Source of the DNA: Argopecten irradians
Taxonomy: Eukaryota; Mollusca; Bivalvia; Pectinida; Pectinidae
Reading direction: 5' to 3'
NCBI RefSeq assembly: GCF_041381155.1
Contig: NC_091134.1
Location: 1,546,001 to 1,610,000, forward strand
DNA length: 64,000 nt
Shown: positions 33,601 to 47,476 of the stretch, one piece after another
Numbering within the stretch: the first letter of the stretch is position 1
Layout: the number at the start of each line of letters is the position of its first letter
The notes under the pieces: model-generated
The model's database searches: none
Told to the model about the DNA's origin: nothing
The model's input: only the letters and a program-made list of their open reading frames with translations
Made by a program: the position numbers and the translations under genes

Positions 33601-36600
33601 TCAGTAGTTAACATTTAAGATATTTTTACAGCAAGCTGTTTTTAGGAATCAATTTTCTTCAACAATGTTTGTACATGAAGTAACTATGAAGTCCAAAAAT
33701 TTCTAATATTAGTAAGTTAAATGTATGATTACTTCAGTTACATATATATATGTTTAGTTCCATGTGTCGGTCACTCTGTTCAAAACAACAATGTGATCCA
33801 TGTTCTGTATTTTATACCAGTGAACATTCTATACAAAGGCACATCATAACTAATGCATTGTGAAGAAAGTAAAATAAATAATAACTACATAGAGAATATC
33901 CTAGATATAGTACTACTAGTTAGGCAATGAACATATACCCGTAAGCAGTAATAGTAGTCTGCATACCAAGAGAGAGTTTTTAAAGAGTTTTTAAAAAGAC
34001 TAATCCGCATCTCGCAAATATGTAGTATACATGAATGGAAATATTTCCTCTGTTACTATTAAGATAATATTTTCACATTTAAGATATCTCCTGGAAATTC
34101 GCACCAACTACCATTGCTGGTTTCTATATGGTTAAAATGAACACACCTGGTTCATCCACACTAGTAAAGACGTGCTCCGTATAGTACCAAAATATGATAG
34201 AATGATAGGATATGTAACTAGATAATTATGACATGAGTCTATGATGTTATATGGTGAATATTGTATGGAAATGTCTAGGCCACATATATGTACATTATTA
34301 CACCGTCTAGGTCGTGATTAAAACGTTTCACACTGGATAATATTTCACACCCAGTTATCAATGTTTTACATTAACATATGTACAGTTAAGGTTTAATGTC
34401 CAGAAGACACGGGACTATCAACTAACAAACAACAATAGCCTGATGTAGTGGTTAACAGACTTAAAACTTTGAACATAAATGGATTTGTCATATTGCCAAT
34501 TTATAATGTAAGCAATTGAGAGAGTTTGACAAACGTTTGTTTACTAGTCTAACGCGAAATATAGAGTTATTTCCCTTTACAAAGCCTGTGTTTCTCGTTT
34601 ACAATATATATCATTATATTACTAAATTATAAAAGAATTGTAGTAAAGCATGAATATCACACCACTTCGCATCATCATGATATATTATAAGTAGAGTTGG
34701 AAGATAATCTGTTCCAAGAACCACCGGGAATGATATATATATATATATATACACGTTTTATGTACAGAATTGGCATATCATATTAAAATCATTGTCATCA
34801 ATATAGTATTCCATATACAAGACAAAGAATTTAAGTTTACATGAAATATAAAGAAAAGGTTGCATTTATCCACATAATTACAACGCTTAGTGTCACAAAT
34901 AAGGGTACCTGTTAACATTGATATGATTATATCATATTAAACACAACCTTATCATAACCAATACTTTATTCCATGTTCCTGCATCAAGTGTTTATCATAT
35001 ACATCATTTTCTTACCGCTGTTTTGCTTTTGGGTGTTTAATGCAATGATTTAGACGTTAAGCTACATTAATATTTTGGCATGTACAATTATGAGTTACAT
35101 GTAATTTAACCGACATACAATTTGTCACAGATATGGCGATTGATACGTATCATATATACATAATAATCTCTACGTATTGTGCAAACTGGAAAATAACAAC
35201 CTGTACATATCCATATAATGTTGCATAATGGCGTAAAATAACATCGTGCATTGAGTGTGGTTACAACAGTGGAATAATAAACATATCATAGTCATTGTAA
35301 GTTGAGGATGTGTTGTTCAGGTCAACACCATATTCTTACTTTGTTTTCCGATTCACTGTAACTATATACCAAGACTCTTTTAACTTTTTTATCATTTTCC
35401 TTTTTCTTTCTTTATAACTCTATCACTCTTTTCTTTTTCTTCTAATCCTGTCTTTGATTCCTTTCCTTAATATTCAGTACAATATGATTTTTCCCCTCAT
35501 CTCCAAACTCCTAATTTGTATCATTTTTTCTCCTTATGAACTAGAAATTTAAGCTTCGTATTTGTATGTATGTGAATGTATACTGTATGCATGTGTTAAA
35601 TATATGAGTGTATGTTTTTTAAGTAAGTATGTATGTGTTTGAGAGACTATTGAGTGTATTTGTATATTTAATTGTACTGAATGAAAATCATGAATAAAAA
35701 GATAATTATAAAAAAAACCTATATACTTGTGTTTGTAAGTAGTAGCGTTTAAGAGTCGTTTCATTTTGGAGAAATGAAAACCAACCCAAGCTGATAAGAT
35801 TGGAATGGATATATGCCGTAACCAAGGAAAAAATCCCCCACTTACTCCTAACAGTATTTATAACCTATTGAGTGAATACGTAGAACAATTATGGTAGGTA
35901 AAAAAAAATAAAAGAAATAAGAAATAAGAACGGCATGCAATTAAACATGTGACGTCATGAGATTCAGTACTCAGTAATCAGATCTAGTATGAAGATAAAG
36001 ACGTTTTAATAAACAGCAAAGGAGTACTGGTACAGTTGACGGTAAAATGTATGTATTATTAGTATTTTGAATTTTAAATGCGTCATTCCTAATAGGATGT
36101 AATTATCTGATGTTTCGAGTCATTACCGAAACTTAGTCCTAAAATTTCCGATCTTCCGCGTATAACCTCTTTAGTCAAATACTAGGAGGATACAGCGTTG
36201 TATTTACTGAGAATTCTGACAAATAGTATGCAATTGGCCATGGTTCACCAGCCAAGTAAATCGAGAAAATATAATTTGCTTAATGGAAAAGGCAACTGAT
36301 TGGTATATAGTCGAAATGATCAAAGGCAGATGGCATTCACATAAGTAATGATGACTTTCGTGACCGATGACATTTGTGTATTGTAACTAATGACATATCG
36401 TGTCAGGTCACAGTTCACAAACACTATAAATGAACACAAGTAAATACTTCTATGCACCAAACTCCAAGAGATCAGTCGTAAATGATAGCCATCTGTTATT
36501 ACAGAATGTGTTGAATGTTGCATGTATGGCCCTTTAAAATAGAAACTTGACAAAAGTTCACAGATAATGAATGTATACATTTTATCAATATGTAAATTGT

Positions 36601-36881
36601 ATACAATAGGATATAGTCAAATGTGACCTGTTATATAAAATCTCATAAGAATGAACACATTTGGACACGTTCACCACATAGCTCTATAGGACAAGCCAAT
36701 CAGATATGGACTCAATCCTTCAATATAAAAATGTAGTGCAAGATAAAACGTGTAAAACAAGACTGATACGTAAGTCTGCCATGAACTATGCAGTTTTAAG
36801 AATGTTTAACCTTCTTTTTACCCCTCCCCTATCACAAAAATATCCCCTTTAATCCAGCAGGTCCCAGTAACAAGAATATTG
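30681..36881. other. gene-poor AT-rich region
   Basis: No recognisable gene. Holds a SINE-tail fragment (about 31495-31560, TTTAACGTCCTATTAACTACC), a short (TA)n at 34731-34752, and long unique sequence. The frames at 31805-32086 and 33334-33618 show no known domain, signal peptide or splice support. Confidence 0.45.
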
Positions 36882-36885
36882 TTAA

Positions 36886-37222
36886 AGTGAACAGTCGGGC
36901 AAGGATGGCTAAAGTCGGTGAAAATGGTGTGAATGTATCCAGTATAATTTCTTATGAAATGGAAAAATAAAATCTCTCGTCAAAATCTGTCTGCGTACGA
37001 AGAAATTAATTTAAAGTATGGAAATTCTAAAACGTCCTCCCGGCTCACTATGTCCGTGGTTACATTTCCACGCAGCCTCGCTTTCAATGCTTTCAATTTT
37101 TCTTTACTTTAATGGTCAGAACTGGGAAACTAAGCAGAACTTGGCCGTCGTATTAATATGGGAAAACTTTTGGAAGGCCAATGAACGCATTTAGACTGGT
37201 TTTCTTTGCCCGACTATTCACT
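36886..37222. mobile_element. TTAA-flanked MITE, family 2 copy a, 3' of GRHPR-like A
   Basis: 337 bp, ends AGTGAACAGTCGGGCAA and TTGCCCGACTATTCACT, TTAA at 36882-36885 and 37223-37226. Piggybac-like non-autonomous element. Two more copies at 41720-42057 (opposite orientation) and 55818-56156 (same orientation). It lies 170 bp past the stop codon of the pseudoenzyme gene. Confidence 0.85.
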
Positions 37223-37394
37223 TTAAACTGCATTAACTACCTTTCTCACAGAAAACAGTATTGCTTAAAAAAGAACTTGTCTTCAATGGTCTCTTTGCTA
37301 AAAAAACAATAGTTTCCTATTGAAGGAATGTGATGCTTGTGAAAAAAGGACTTATTCATGTCGCTGGGATCCTCCGCTGTCGTAATTGGAATCA

Positions 37395-40300
37395 TTAAGC
37401 ATTGGTGAGTAAGGTCAAGATGTCATGCGCAAGGACACCGGAAGTCTGACTCCGGTTGTCCCATGTATGGTTGACCTCTTGATAAGGAAAGAAATGGCAA
37501 TTGCTGAGTCCTTCGAGGGGTGCCTTGAAGGAAATGTGTCCCTGTTCACGCACGTCGAGTCCTGCGGCATTGATTTCCCCCGTACGGAGGGCCTCATACA
37601 GGTCGGTATAGTTTATGGAACGACCCCTTGATGCGTCTATTAAAATTGCACTGTTTTTCATACGCTTAAAACTGTCTTTGTTGAACAAATTCCGTGCGTT
37701 TTGTGTATCTGGTTTACAGCTGAGACACAGAATGTCCGATTCTTCCAAAACTTGTTCTATTGGGCAGTATTCCGCACTGATGTCTTCAGCTGATGGTATT
37801 TTGGAAATGTCGTGGTAGACAATGCGACTGACTCCCATGTGGCTTAGTCGCTTAGCAACAGCATGACCGACCTTCCCCAAGCCAACAATCCCTAGCGTCT
37901 TGCCCTGAAATACTAGGTGGTTTTGGTTGGCATCTGTCACTTCTGTAACACTTCTGGTACTGGAATCTGAAAAAGAACGAAACAATTACAAATGTATGTA
38001 CGATTTAATGTTTTCTTCGATACCAAGATACACTTTGATAATAAGCAGGACGTTTTATCAAACCCTAAGACTATAAAGATGAGTTATCATTTGTAACATG
38101 CGTTTGGTTTAAATCAACAAATACATGCCATACAATGTAGAATCTACCACAAAACTGGTCAATTTGACATGTACCTAAAACTGGTACCAATCATTACAAA
38201 AGGTTTATCCAAACAAGAAATGTAAACTCGTGTTCCAAGAAACGAGAGAAAATCCATACATCCTCTATATTAATACAGTGACCTATATAAAACGCGTTCC
38301 GTTTAGGATTGAGTATCATAGCTACATGTAGTTAATGTGTTTAAACAGGTATTCAATTACGTTAAACAAGATATTCCTATTACTGATAAATGTCACTGCA
38401 GGTCAATAACTACACGATTTGGTCTGTGTGGCAGAGCTGACAGCATCTTCGTTAAAGGATTGAAACGATAATCAATGGCGATGCGACCTAGCTAGTGCGT
38501 ATGTATCGATGTTATCATTGGGGTGTCCGTATATTTGTCGTGAGGGAATTCGGAATCAAACCTATCCATAAATCCTTCACTCTTCATAACACAAATGATT
38601 CTACTATAACTTTATGTGAAGTACGTGCGTTCACTGTATCGTTTATGTGAGTTGTGTGTTTATTGTTGGTCTCCTTGTGATATTCGTATTTACCATTTTT
38701 GAGTGAAGGTCATCTTTAGGTACACTTTCCCTACGTCTTTGCTTGACATTGTGATATTTTTGACTTGTCTATCAGTGGTACATGTATCATTTTTGAAGTA
38801 CAATCTGTCAAATCCATGACTTTTATCGTACGTTTGTAGTTTGTATTCTTATTCGTAGCGTAGTATCAAGCAGGAGACCCCAGTTTTGGTACGATTGTAA
38901 TATTAACCAATATAATATTCTAATATGTTCAAATAAGCAGTAACTTTCTTATGACTTTATCTTTATCATAGGACTGAAAAAATGTCTGCCCCCAAAACGA
39001 CAAAATAAGGTGGGTGTCAAGATAGACAGAGTATTTTCTTTTGCAATAATGCAGTATTGACGAAAATGAATTAGTAGCAATTCCTCCAATACAATAATAG
39101 TACAAGTAAACGGCCTCAAAGTTACCTGATGATGTTGCTTTGAGAAGAATGGCGATGGTTAGATCGACGACTGCTTCCATGGATATTTTAGGTGGAGTAG
39201 CGATCTTGATTCCACGTCGATTACATTCATCAACATCGATATGGCTGAGGTTCTCAGATATCGTACCGACGACCTTGAGATTGGGACCTGTAAAGACAGC
39301 CAAATACCATATGTAAAAATGTGTGTGGCTGGTCTATTAATAAATAGAATAACAACAACACAAAAACATATCTAATATCAAAATAATACCGGGGATAGCC
39401 TAACCATATACGGACAGACGAACTCCGGCGGAAATAGCGTCATCAGTCTTACATAACCTAAAAACAAACAGGCCACTGATCACATGTCAGTAGAGTTCTT
39501 TATATTAGTAGAATGGTTGTAAAACCTGAACGACAACGACTTACAAAATGTAACTGGTATTGTGTGATGGATGGAATCCTCACCTCATTGACCGCAAAGT
39601 GTTTATAAATGTTTTATAATATAGTGAAATGTTTTTATATTAAAGTGTTGCTGCTGTTGACTCTTGGTTAAATGCATTAAAATTCCATGACCTTTAAATC
39701 AAGCATCTGGCTAATTGTCACGTGCGAGGAGTCCTTGATTGAGTGAAATATGAGATGTTAAAATTAATTAATTTCACCTTTTTAAGACCTTGAACAGCTA
39801 AAACTGACATAAGACGTGATTTCACACACGGTTGTAGACAAACTAAAGGAACTTTTATGGTAATAATATCAGTATATGCTAAGTGTATTTTCACACTGAT
39901 CATGCCAGAAGCCGAGGTGGTGCTAGTGGTATTTGGCACGCGAGCATGTTTGTATCCAGTTATGCGGCCATCACCCTGGTAATATTAGATCGTACATGGA
40001 CATTTATTGGCCAGTCTTAGGAGTTCAAATCTAACGTACCAAAACAACACCCCAAACAAGCTGTTTATGAAATTACGGACGAATGGAATTAATGTCACGT
40101 TTCTTATCTAACCCAGGTGAACGTCTGATAATAATTACAGAATAACATAAGTGTATCTACATGACGGTGTGATTCAGGTGTTGCTCCTATAAGTCACGTA
40201 CGCTCTCCCAGTACAAATAGATCTATTAATTAGCATATCCCTATCAATGGGCGATGACGTAAATGGATACTACGGGTCGCGAACAATGGCGATCCACCTG

Positions 40301-43300
40301 ACTAGGTAACAGTATGTAGGAACAACCTTAATATATACTGTGTCGACAATATGGGGTCATCGTCCTTCTAACAGGGTATTACCCCTAAAGGGCCAATGGG
40401 TATTACCCCTAAAGGGCCAAAGGGTATTACCCCTAAAGGGCCAAAGGGTATTACTCCTAAAGGGCCAAAGGGTATTACCCCTAAAGGGCCAAAGGGTATT
40501 ACCCCTAAAGGGCCAAAGGGTATTACTCCTAATTAAAGGGCTATTGCGTTAGTTAGTGGGCGGACATCAGGGCTAGTTGGCTGCATCTACGTGAGAGACA
40601 TACACAGAACTCTCTACACACGACATTTGATAATTTAATTTATTGTCCTTTTATGTTGAAGAATGATATATGATAGCTGGGGAAAGAGAGAGAGTCGTCG
40701 AAGTTAGAATTTTAGAGAAAGGATTGGGTGTGGGTGGGAATAGGGGGGAAACTCGTCAGAGCATGACGTCAGTCTATAACAGTCTCCTTTGTACAATATT
40801 GAGACGTCAAAAGGGAGATTTATTTTCGAGTAAGTCTATTTTCTGTCCATGTATGGTAACGTAATGCCCTTGATTATCATCTCTGATTGGATGTCACGCA
40901 ATGTTCTAGTGTGTGTTTTGAGGTTTAGGGTTTCACTGTACATTTTGTCTGCATTTCATTGGGCAGACTACTTGGTAAACATGCACCTGTTTAAAGTTAC
41001 ATTTTAAAACTTTTTTGCCTTCATGTCGTGATATAAATTAGATACAAATGAAAATTTTATGAGATAAGCGTTGATGATACAAATTACAAAGAATTATAGT
41101 ACTGAGTTGTGCCGCGGTACGTGTCCTATAACCTATATATGTTGAAAAACAACTTGTTGTCAATGGTAGTATTTACATACATTAGGTCATAGAAGTGCAA
41201 TTCGGGTGACCGATATATGAAATGTCACTAGAGAGCATTGCATGTGTTCATGAACTATTTCAAAAATACTTCCTTCTTTGATCGAACAAATGGAATCGTC
41301 CAGGCACAAGTACCCGCTTCAATATTTCAGAGTTAATGACTTATTTCGTTTTGTCGGTTGTTTTTTTTTTCTCGGTCGCATGGGCCCCGTCCATTATTCT
41401 TGCCACGGTGGTGAGATTATATACGACGATAATGTTTTGTCATTGTTGCTAAATGTGTCGGCGGATCCAGGATGTCCGTATATAATTACAGGGAAAATAC
41501 CGGGAAAGTAGGGTTGAGCGCTTCTTGGAAAGTGGGTTAGGCAAAGGCATTTAAAATCTATTCATATTTAAAATACATTTTGAAAGCTGTGAGTTAATTA
41601 TAACTAACTTTAATAAAAAGAAGATGGGGTAAAAACTACCGACTTTCGGTCAGTACCTTGTTACTGAACGTAAGGCTCAACCTCGTAACTAGGACGTGGA
41701 AGACTGAATATAAATTTAAAGTGAATAGTCGGGCAAAGAAAACCAGTCTAAATGTGTTCATTGGCCTTCCAAAAGTTCTCACATATTAATACGACGGCCA
41801 AGTTCTGCTTACGTTTCCCAGTTCTGACCATTAAAGTAAAGGAAAGTTGAAAGCATTGAAAGCGAGGCTGCGTGTAAATGTAACCACGGACATAGTCAGC
41901 CGGGAGGACGTTTTAGGATTCCTATACTTTAAATTAATTTCTTCGTACGCAGACAGATTTTGGCGAGAGATTTTATTTTGCTATTTCATAAGAAATTATA
42001 CTGGATACATTCACACCATTTTTACCGACTTTAGCCATCCTTGCCCGACTGTTCACTTTAAAACCAACGTCTAAAATCTGAGAATCTGGATATCACTGAG
42101 GCTTTAAAATTGAGCGGTGTCTTGTTTGGACGCTGAGTCAGCAAAGTGCCAATAAATACAATGACACACAATTACGTAATATGGATCTAGTCTACTAAAG
42201 AATGCACTGCAGGTAAACGGTCTTATCTGTAGGAACGATAACTCCAAAAAGCATATAGCTCAAATTTGGCTGAAGAAATTTTGCGTTACCCAGGGAGAAG
42301 CACTAAGAAATGACCATTACCTGACAACTATTCCAAGGGGTTCGAGTTAAAATGTGTAAATCCGATTTGAAAATTTTTTAAATTCATTTCTTCACTTGTT
42401 TAATAGACCGTTGATTTTAACATTTATACCAAGTATCTCATTCTGTACATTAACACTTTGATATGAATACCATGACCGCATTTTACACGCTACATTTACA
42501 GGATAAAATGTTTATTTCTACATTCCTCACGTCACACATTCACCGGTCCTTTTCAGTCCGTGTTATGACATTATTGAAATATTTTTCACTTATTATTTAT
42601 AGTTGACTTGTTGCTACAAACGAATAAAATAAATTACGGTTGATAAATAAAGAGACACAGATATAGTTATACTGTTTACACATGAAAACATAAACAAAAT
42701 AATCAACAATATGCTAATTTGATAACACGTTTATTACAGTTGTGACGTAGATGATGGCGTAGGGATGCTTGACGTTTTCTTTTATTGAGATTATGTATGT
42801 AAAAGGTAATTGATTCTTCTTCATACACAATATACATTTAATATTTCCATTTCCGATTCCTGTGCCCCATCACACACATGACTTGGTTCCAATCAGACCA
42901 GCACTGTGTCAGCGCAGTGGGAACTAGATTATATTGGATTTTACCTTACAGAAGAGCTTTAGATAGATATATAGGTGTCTGAACGTACATGCCTTGCATA
43001 TTTAAATGTTTACACTTAACTGAAAGTGAAAACTTTTGACCTTGAAATTTGTAAGTTAGCACGTAACGCAGAATTCAAAAGAAATGGTAAGATGAAATTA
43101 ATAACATCTAGCCTAAATGTACATGTTTTCCTCCTTTCGACACGTTTCTCTCGGTAGAGTAAAACGTGTGCCAGCTAGCATTGACACTTCTCTCGGAAAC
43201 TCTAGTTAGTTATTCAAAAACAAAACACGACAATTTTTTAAATGACTGTCTTTTAAAAAGTGTGTGACTATCTATAGAAATGTTAATCTTAAATAAAATC

Positions 43301-46300
43301 ACGATTCGATAATATGACTTAAAACTGGGTTTGTACTCAGCCGCTTTGTAGTCACACAGTGGTTGGCTACCCGTAGTTCATTACACTGCATGCTCTGGTG
43401 GTATTTAATAATTCAAAATCATTAGGCAAGGCATCCTTTTAACATTCGCATTTTATCCAGACAAGAGCATCCCTACAAAGTTCGTATTTTATCCAGACAA
43501 GCGCATCCCTAACACGTTCGTATTTTATCCACACAAGCGCATCCCTAAAACGTTTGTATTTTATCCAGACAAGCGCTCTCTATAACGTAACTTCGTTTTT
43601 TATCCAGACAAGAGCATCCCAACAACTTTCGTATTTTAACCGTCAAGGGAGTAAATACTCGTGACATCTACACATTTAAGCAACATCCTTCAGTTTAAAT
43701 AACCTGTGTACATAGAACGTAAATGGATTGATGCTTTCGTCTTATCTCAGAACAAAATCTAGATTTTTTAACACGTGCCTCTCAATGTTTCTTTAAATCG
43801 AAACCACCGATATTTTTTGTTTGATTCTATAAAGTTTACATAATAATAAATATTAACGAGTTATTAAACTTGGAGGGAAACTTCTCTTACGAATTTGGTC
43901 CACTCTCGTCGTGCGTGTGATTGCGTCATCATGTTCGGGGATTCACTACGTCACGATGATGCAATGCTATTAAGTCAATTAACAGCTGATGTAATTTAGG
44001 TAAAAAATAAAAACTTGTATTCTATCACATGACGTTGTGGCGAAACATTGGTCAAATCAGTGAGGTTATTGTTAAAAAATGTATTGAGAAAGTAGCTAGA
44101 TAGTCGATATATATTTGAATGGGCTATATTGATAATGACATCGACGAGGTATGTATAGTCTGTGTACTTCAAGTCTATAGAGGAACCACCGGATAATAAA
44201 CATCATTATTAACGCCTTCCTTGTTTTCTTTGTAATTATTTATTTATACTTTTTTTAAGGAAAGTGGCGAAATCTACTTAATGTGTATACTTTTGTACAG
44301 TAACAGGTCGGTTATAACCTATTTAGTTTAGGCTTTCAACATGTAATGCCAGAAATCACTCATGCATCATCCAAAATTATATGTATGTAAGGTCAAACGG
44401 CCGGCTATATACAGAAGCCCGAAACAGCCGTGGGCTCTCACGTGTGTTCTACGTTAAAACGTATACGTACGTAGCGTGGTCAGTGCGTGGGCTTGCATCA
44501 TACTCGGCGTAAAGACTGGAGAATGGCGTGATCGTGATCATAGATGATGAAATCGGCCGAATTATTATGTCAATTGGGCTTGGAAACAATATAATTGACA
44601 TCTAACGACACAACAGAGGCCCGATATCTATTTATAACAATACGGAAAAGTATGGATAAAGTTCAATTAATTTAATTCGGGTACATCTACATCATAAATG
44701 TTTACATTTCTCGGTAAATAACCAAGCAAGTATCAACTAAGAAGAGACTAAATGTATATCAACGTTTACCACTGCTAAGACTTTTTTATGGTTAAAGGTC
44801 AGTCATCTGTCTTTTGTTACTTAGAAACTGATATTTTACTTCCATGACAATGAGGTTATACTTTCAAATTGCCGATACAATTTAGCTAATTAGTAAAATC
44901 TTTCCCGTGACACTAAAAGAAGCTACATTTACTATACAGCAATAGTGTTACGTGTCGAAATATTTGTCAAGTCAGTTTTTTTAAATGTAAATATCCATGT
45001 AACAGGTAATGATATCTGAATGCGTTCTATTAATAAAGTCATCTATATATAAGGGAAGCAGTCTATGTACTTCAATTTTTTAGAGATGCCATCTGAGCAA
45101 GTTAATACATTCTTTAAACTTAATTTTGAGTAAACGTATGTCTTCTTATATTTTAACCGAGAATCGCAGTGAGATATCACACATATACATATATACATAC
45201 GGATGGCCAAAACAGCCGTGGGCCCCCACGTGTGTTTTACGTTGATACGTATACGTACGTAGCGTGGTCAGTGCGTGGGCTTGCATCATACTCGGCGTAA
45301 AGACTGGAGAATGGCGTGATCATAGATGATGAAATCGGCCGAATTATTAAGTCAATTAGGCAAAGGAACGATACATAATTAACCTAACGACACAACAGAG
45401 GCCCGAAGTTTATTTATATCAGTACGAAAAATATGGATGGAGTTCAATTTGATTCAGACGTGTTTATATGTACATCATACATGTTTACATTTTACAATGT
45501 AAATACATGTAACTTACCAAACAGGAGGAAAATAAATTTGGATCAACGTTTACTCTACTAAGATTTGTTTCAATCGTTATAGTTCTCTAGCTGTCTCTTG
45601 TTTATATTTAAAAAATGACATTTTCGGTGATACAAATGATACGTAAAAACCTACATCCATGACACTGCGGTTTCGTATACCAGGTGTGGGCGGAAAACTA
45701 ATACACCTGTAATTAAAATCGGACTTTAATACCGGAAAGTTTGAGTTAATTTGTCTATAAACGTGTGAAAAGTTGCGTGATTGTCGCTTGATTACATCAA
45801 ACACACAAAAAAATGTTCAAAAAAGTTTAAGTGTACTATAGAAATACAAATGAAGCCGGCTAGCGTTACAATCTCACGTTGGCGGGCCACGTGAGTGTTC
45901 AGTAAATTATCCACAAGGGTTGGTGTACATCGTAAAATATAAGGATTTAAATCACGGACCAGCACTAAGTGAGATACGCGATACACATATATGTAAAGTT
46001 TGTATCAAAAGTGTCTTTTTATCTCTGTTAAATTTAATTAAACCCAATGTAATTGGCACTAAACTTTAATGAAAATATCACTGATTTAAATTTGAACGAT
46101 ATTTTAGCGAATGTAAATATTTGCCGTATACTTTCCAGTCTGAATAATGAAGTCTAAAACACGACTGACATTATGGTCATATTTGTAAACATGCTTTAGT
46201 TTGGCATGCATGAGAAATATCTCCCACGACTCTAGTAATAGCTATGTAATTTACTTTGGATTCAATGATCATTGCTGGTAATAGTATATGTTGATATAAT

Positions 46301-47393
46301 AAACGATACCCAACGTAGAATACAATGAAATAATCAGATCAAATAAAACAATCAAATCCAGACATTCCGAACAAAAACGTTGGGGGAATGTCAAGTCAAG
46401 AAATGAGCCAGTGATTACATTGAAATGTTAAAGTATTTTACATATAGACAAATGCCAGGTTATATCATTAAAATATGAACCGAGTTATCGGATCAACATT
46501 TTTTTCTTCATTTTTAACGAAATTGATATATCTAAAAAATTAATAAAAAGTATAGCTTTATACTTTTCAATCTTATTTGGATTTATGATATTGGAACACA
46601 TAAATTTATATAATATTTATGGAGTTTCAAGGTGTCAAGATACCAAATGATTACCGCTAGGTATATAATTAAACAATAATTTATACTAATCAGTTAATTA
46701 ATGATTGTCATCACGTACGTGGTTAATTAATGATCCAATAAACTCATGCATTCATTATTTTCTGAGTGAACATCACTGTCCATGTCTATTACTGATCATA
46801 TAGTGTCAAAAACAACGACATTCATAACGTTATGAAACTCATACAGAACATATACATATACTGTATATACTAAGTGTCAAGCTTATTAGGCCTAATTGAA
46901 TTTAAACCGGCACTTTGAAATCAAGGACCCTACAAATAAAATGAAATAATGGCACTGAACGAATAAATTTAAACGGTATACATATGTACTACATGTTAAT
47001 GTTGAGGAATTAACACATGCACACATGTACAAAATAACACATGTAAACTAAGCCTGGATATATGATGTACTTATATAAACGTTATCGGGATTAGAGGACG
47101 TGAGTGAACCGACATAAAGTCATTAAAGAATATGTACAAAACACTTAAGTCTAGTGTTTACAAAACTTATCATCGAGATTAAGAATGTTACCTGCTGAGT
47201 CGAGGAGTTCTTTGTCGATTTCGTCCACAGCCCGACACCAGATAGCGTCAACACCCTGCACCATTTTGACAAGCTCTCCTCTGGGAACAGCTTGATTTCC
47301 GTCCCAAATGGCAACATTGCAAGCTTTGAGTAAGGTATCAACTCCTTTTTGTGGAATATTATGGGTGATGTATACTTTCGGCCGGTGTTTCAT
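37395..47393 (-). CDS. GRHPR-like D-2-hydroxyacid dehydrogenase paralog A, predicted pseudoenzyme
   Basis: Exons 47192-47393, 39126-39287 and 37395-37966 sum to 936 nt (311 aa), all splices phase 1. ATG start (MKHRPKVYITHNIP); ends LLTNA-stop. It is a paralog of the gene at 56.3-62.5 kb. The Rossmann motif is kept (G150-L-G152-K-V-G155) with Asp at the end of beta-2 (VYHD). The catalytic Arg235 (ASRG) remains. However, the Glu of LDVxxPEP is Gly264 (LDVREQGH), the His of LPHxGS is Tyr283 (FPYQEV), and the substrate loop SVGYDH reads SENLSH. Redox catalysis by the family mechanism therefore looks impossible; cofactor binding may persist. The frame is intact, so it seems maintained rather than decaying. 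The first intron is about 7.9 kb; the last exon fuses what are two exons in the paralog. TATA-like TATTTATAA near 47466-47475. Confidence 0.9.
37967..39125. other. intron 2 of GRHPR-like A
   Basis: Unique AT-rich intron; no feature recognised. Confidence 0.5.
40374..40540. repeat. 24-bp minisatellite, 7 copies
   Basis: Unit GGGTATTACCCCTAAAGGGC-CAAA repeated at 40374, 40398, 40422, 40446, 40470, 40494 and 40518 with single-base variants (CCCC/TCCT). Period divisible by 3 so it stays open in one frame, but nothing suggests translation. Confidence 0.9.
41720..42057. mobile_element. TTAA-flanked MITE, family 2 copy b
   Basis: 338 bp, starts AGTGAATAGTCGGGCAAAG and ends CTTGCCCGACTGTTCACT, flanked by TTAA at 41716-41719 and 42058-42061. 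Opposite orientation to copies a and c. Intronic. Confidence 0.85.
43440..43640. repeat. 36-bp tandem repeat, 5-6 copies
   Basis: Unit TTCGTATTTTATCCAGACAA-GCGCATCCCTAAAACG with moderate divergence; in intron 1 of GRHPR-like A. Confidence 0.8.
44391..45680. repeat. tandem segmental duplication (~0.8 kb) with 75-base identical core
   Basis: Blocks at 44391-44900 and 45179-45680 align in the same orientation, offset 788 bp. The core at 44459-44533 equals 45247-45321 over 75 bases (starts ACGTATACGTACGTAGCG, ends GAGAATGGCGTGATC). The preceding CACGTGTGTT, the following GAAATCGGCCGAATTATTA, and CGACACAACAGAGGCCCGA are also shared. Flanking parts have diverged more. Confidence 0.85.
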
Positions 47394-47464
47394 CTTGAAA
47401 GCTCCAGTCAGATTCTCGGTCCTAACGTAAACACAGCCAAGTCGGAGTTTGTTTTGCTCGACGC

Positions 47465-47476
47465 GTTATAAATAGG
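47465..47476 (-). promoter_or_regulatory. TATA-like box of GRHPR-like A
   Basis: Minus strand CCTATTTATAACGCG about 75 bases upstream of the ATG. Comparable AT box (TATAAATAG) exists in the promoter of the paralog. Confidence 0.4.

Larger units (their letters stand above)
39288..47191. other. intron 1 of GRHPR-like A (7.9 kb)
   Basis: Contains a 24-bp minisatellite (40374-40540), a family 2 MITE (41720-42057), a 36-bp repeat (43440-43640) and an approximately 0.8-kb tandem duplication with a 75-base identical core (44.4-45.7 kb). No coding sequence recognised. Confidence 0.55.

Noticed and set aside
33334-33618. 94-residue plus-strand frame, fairly protein-like composition
   Set aside because: No domain, signal peptide or splice partner; overlapped by a reverse frame of similar quality.
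40340-40552. Frame with KGQRVLPL repeats
   Set aside because: 24-bp minisatellite in an intron; not a repeat protein.
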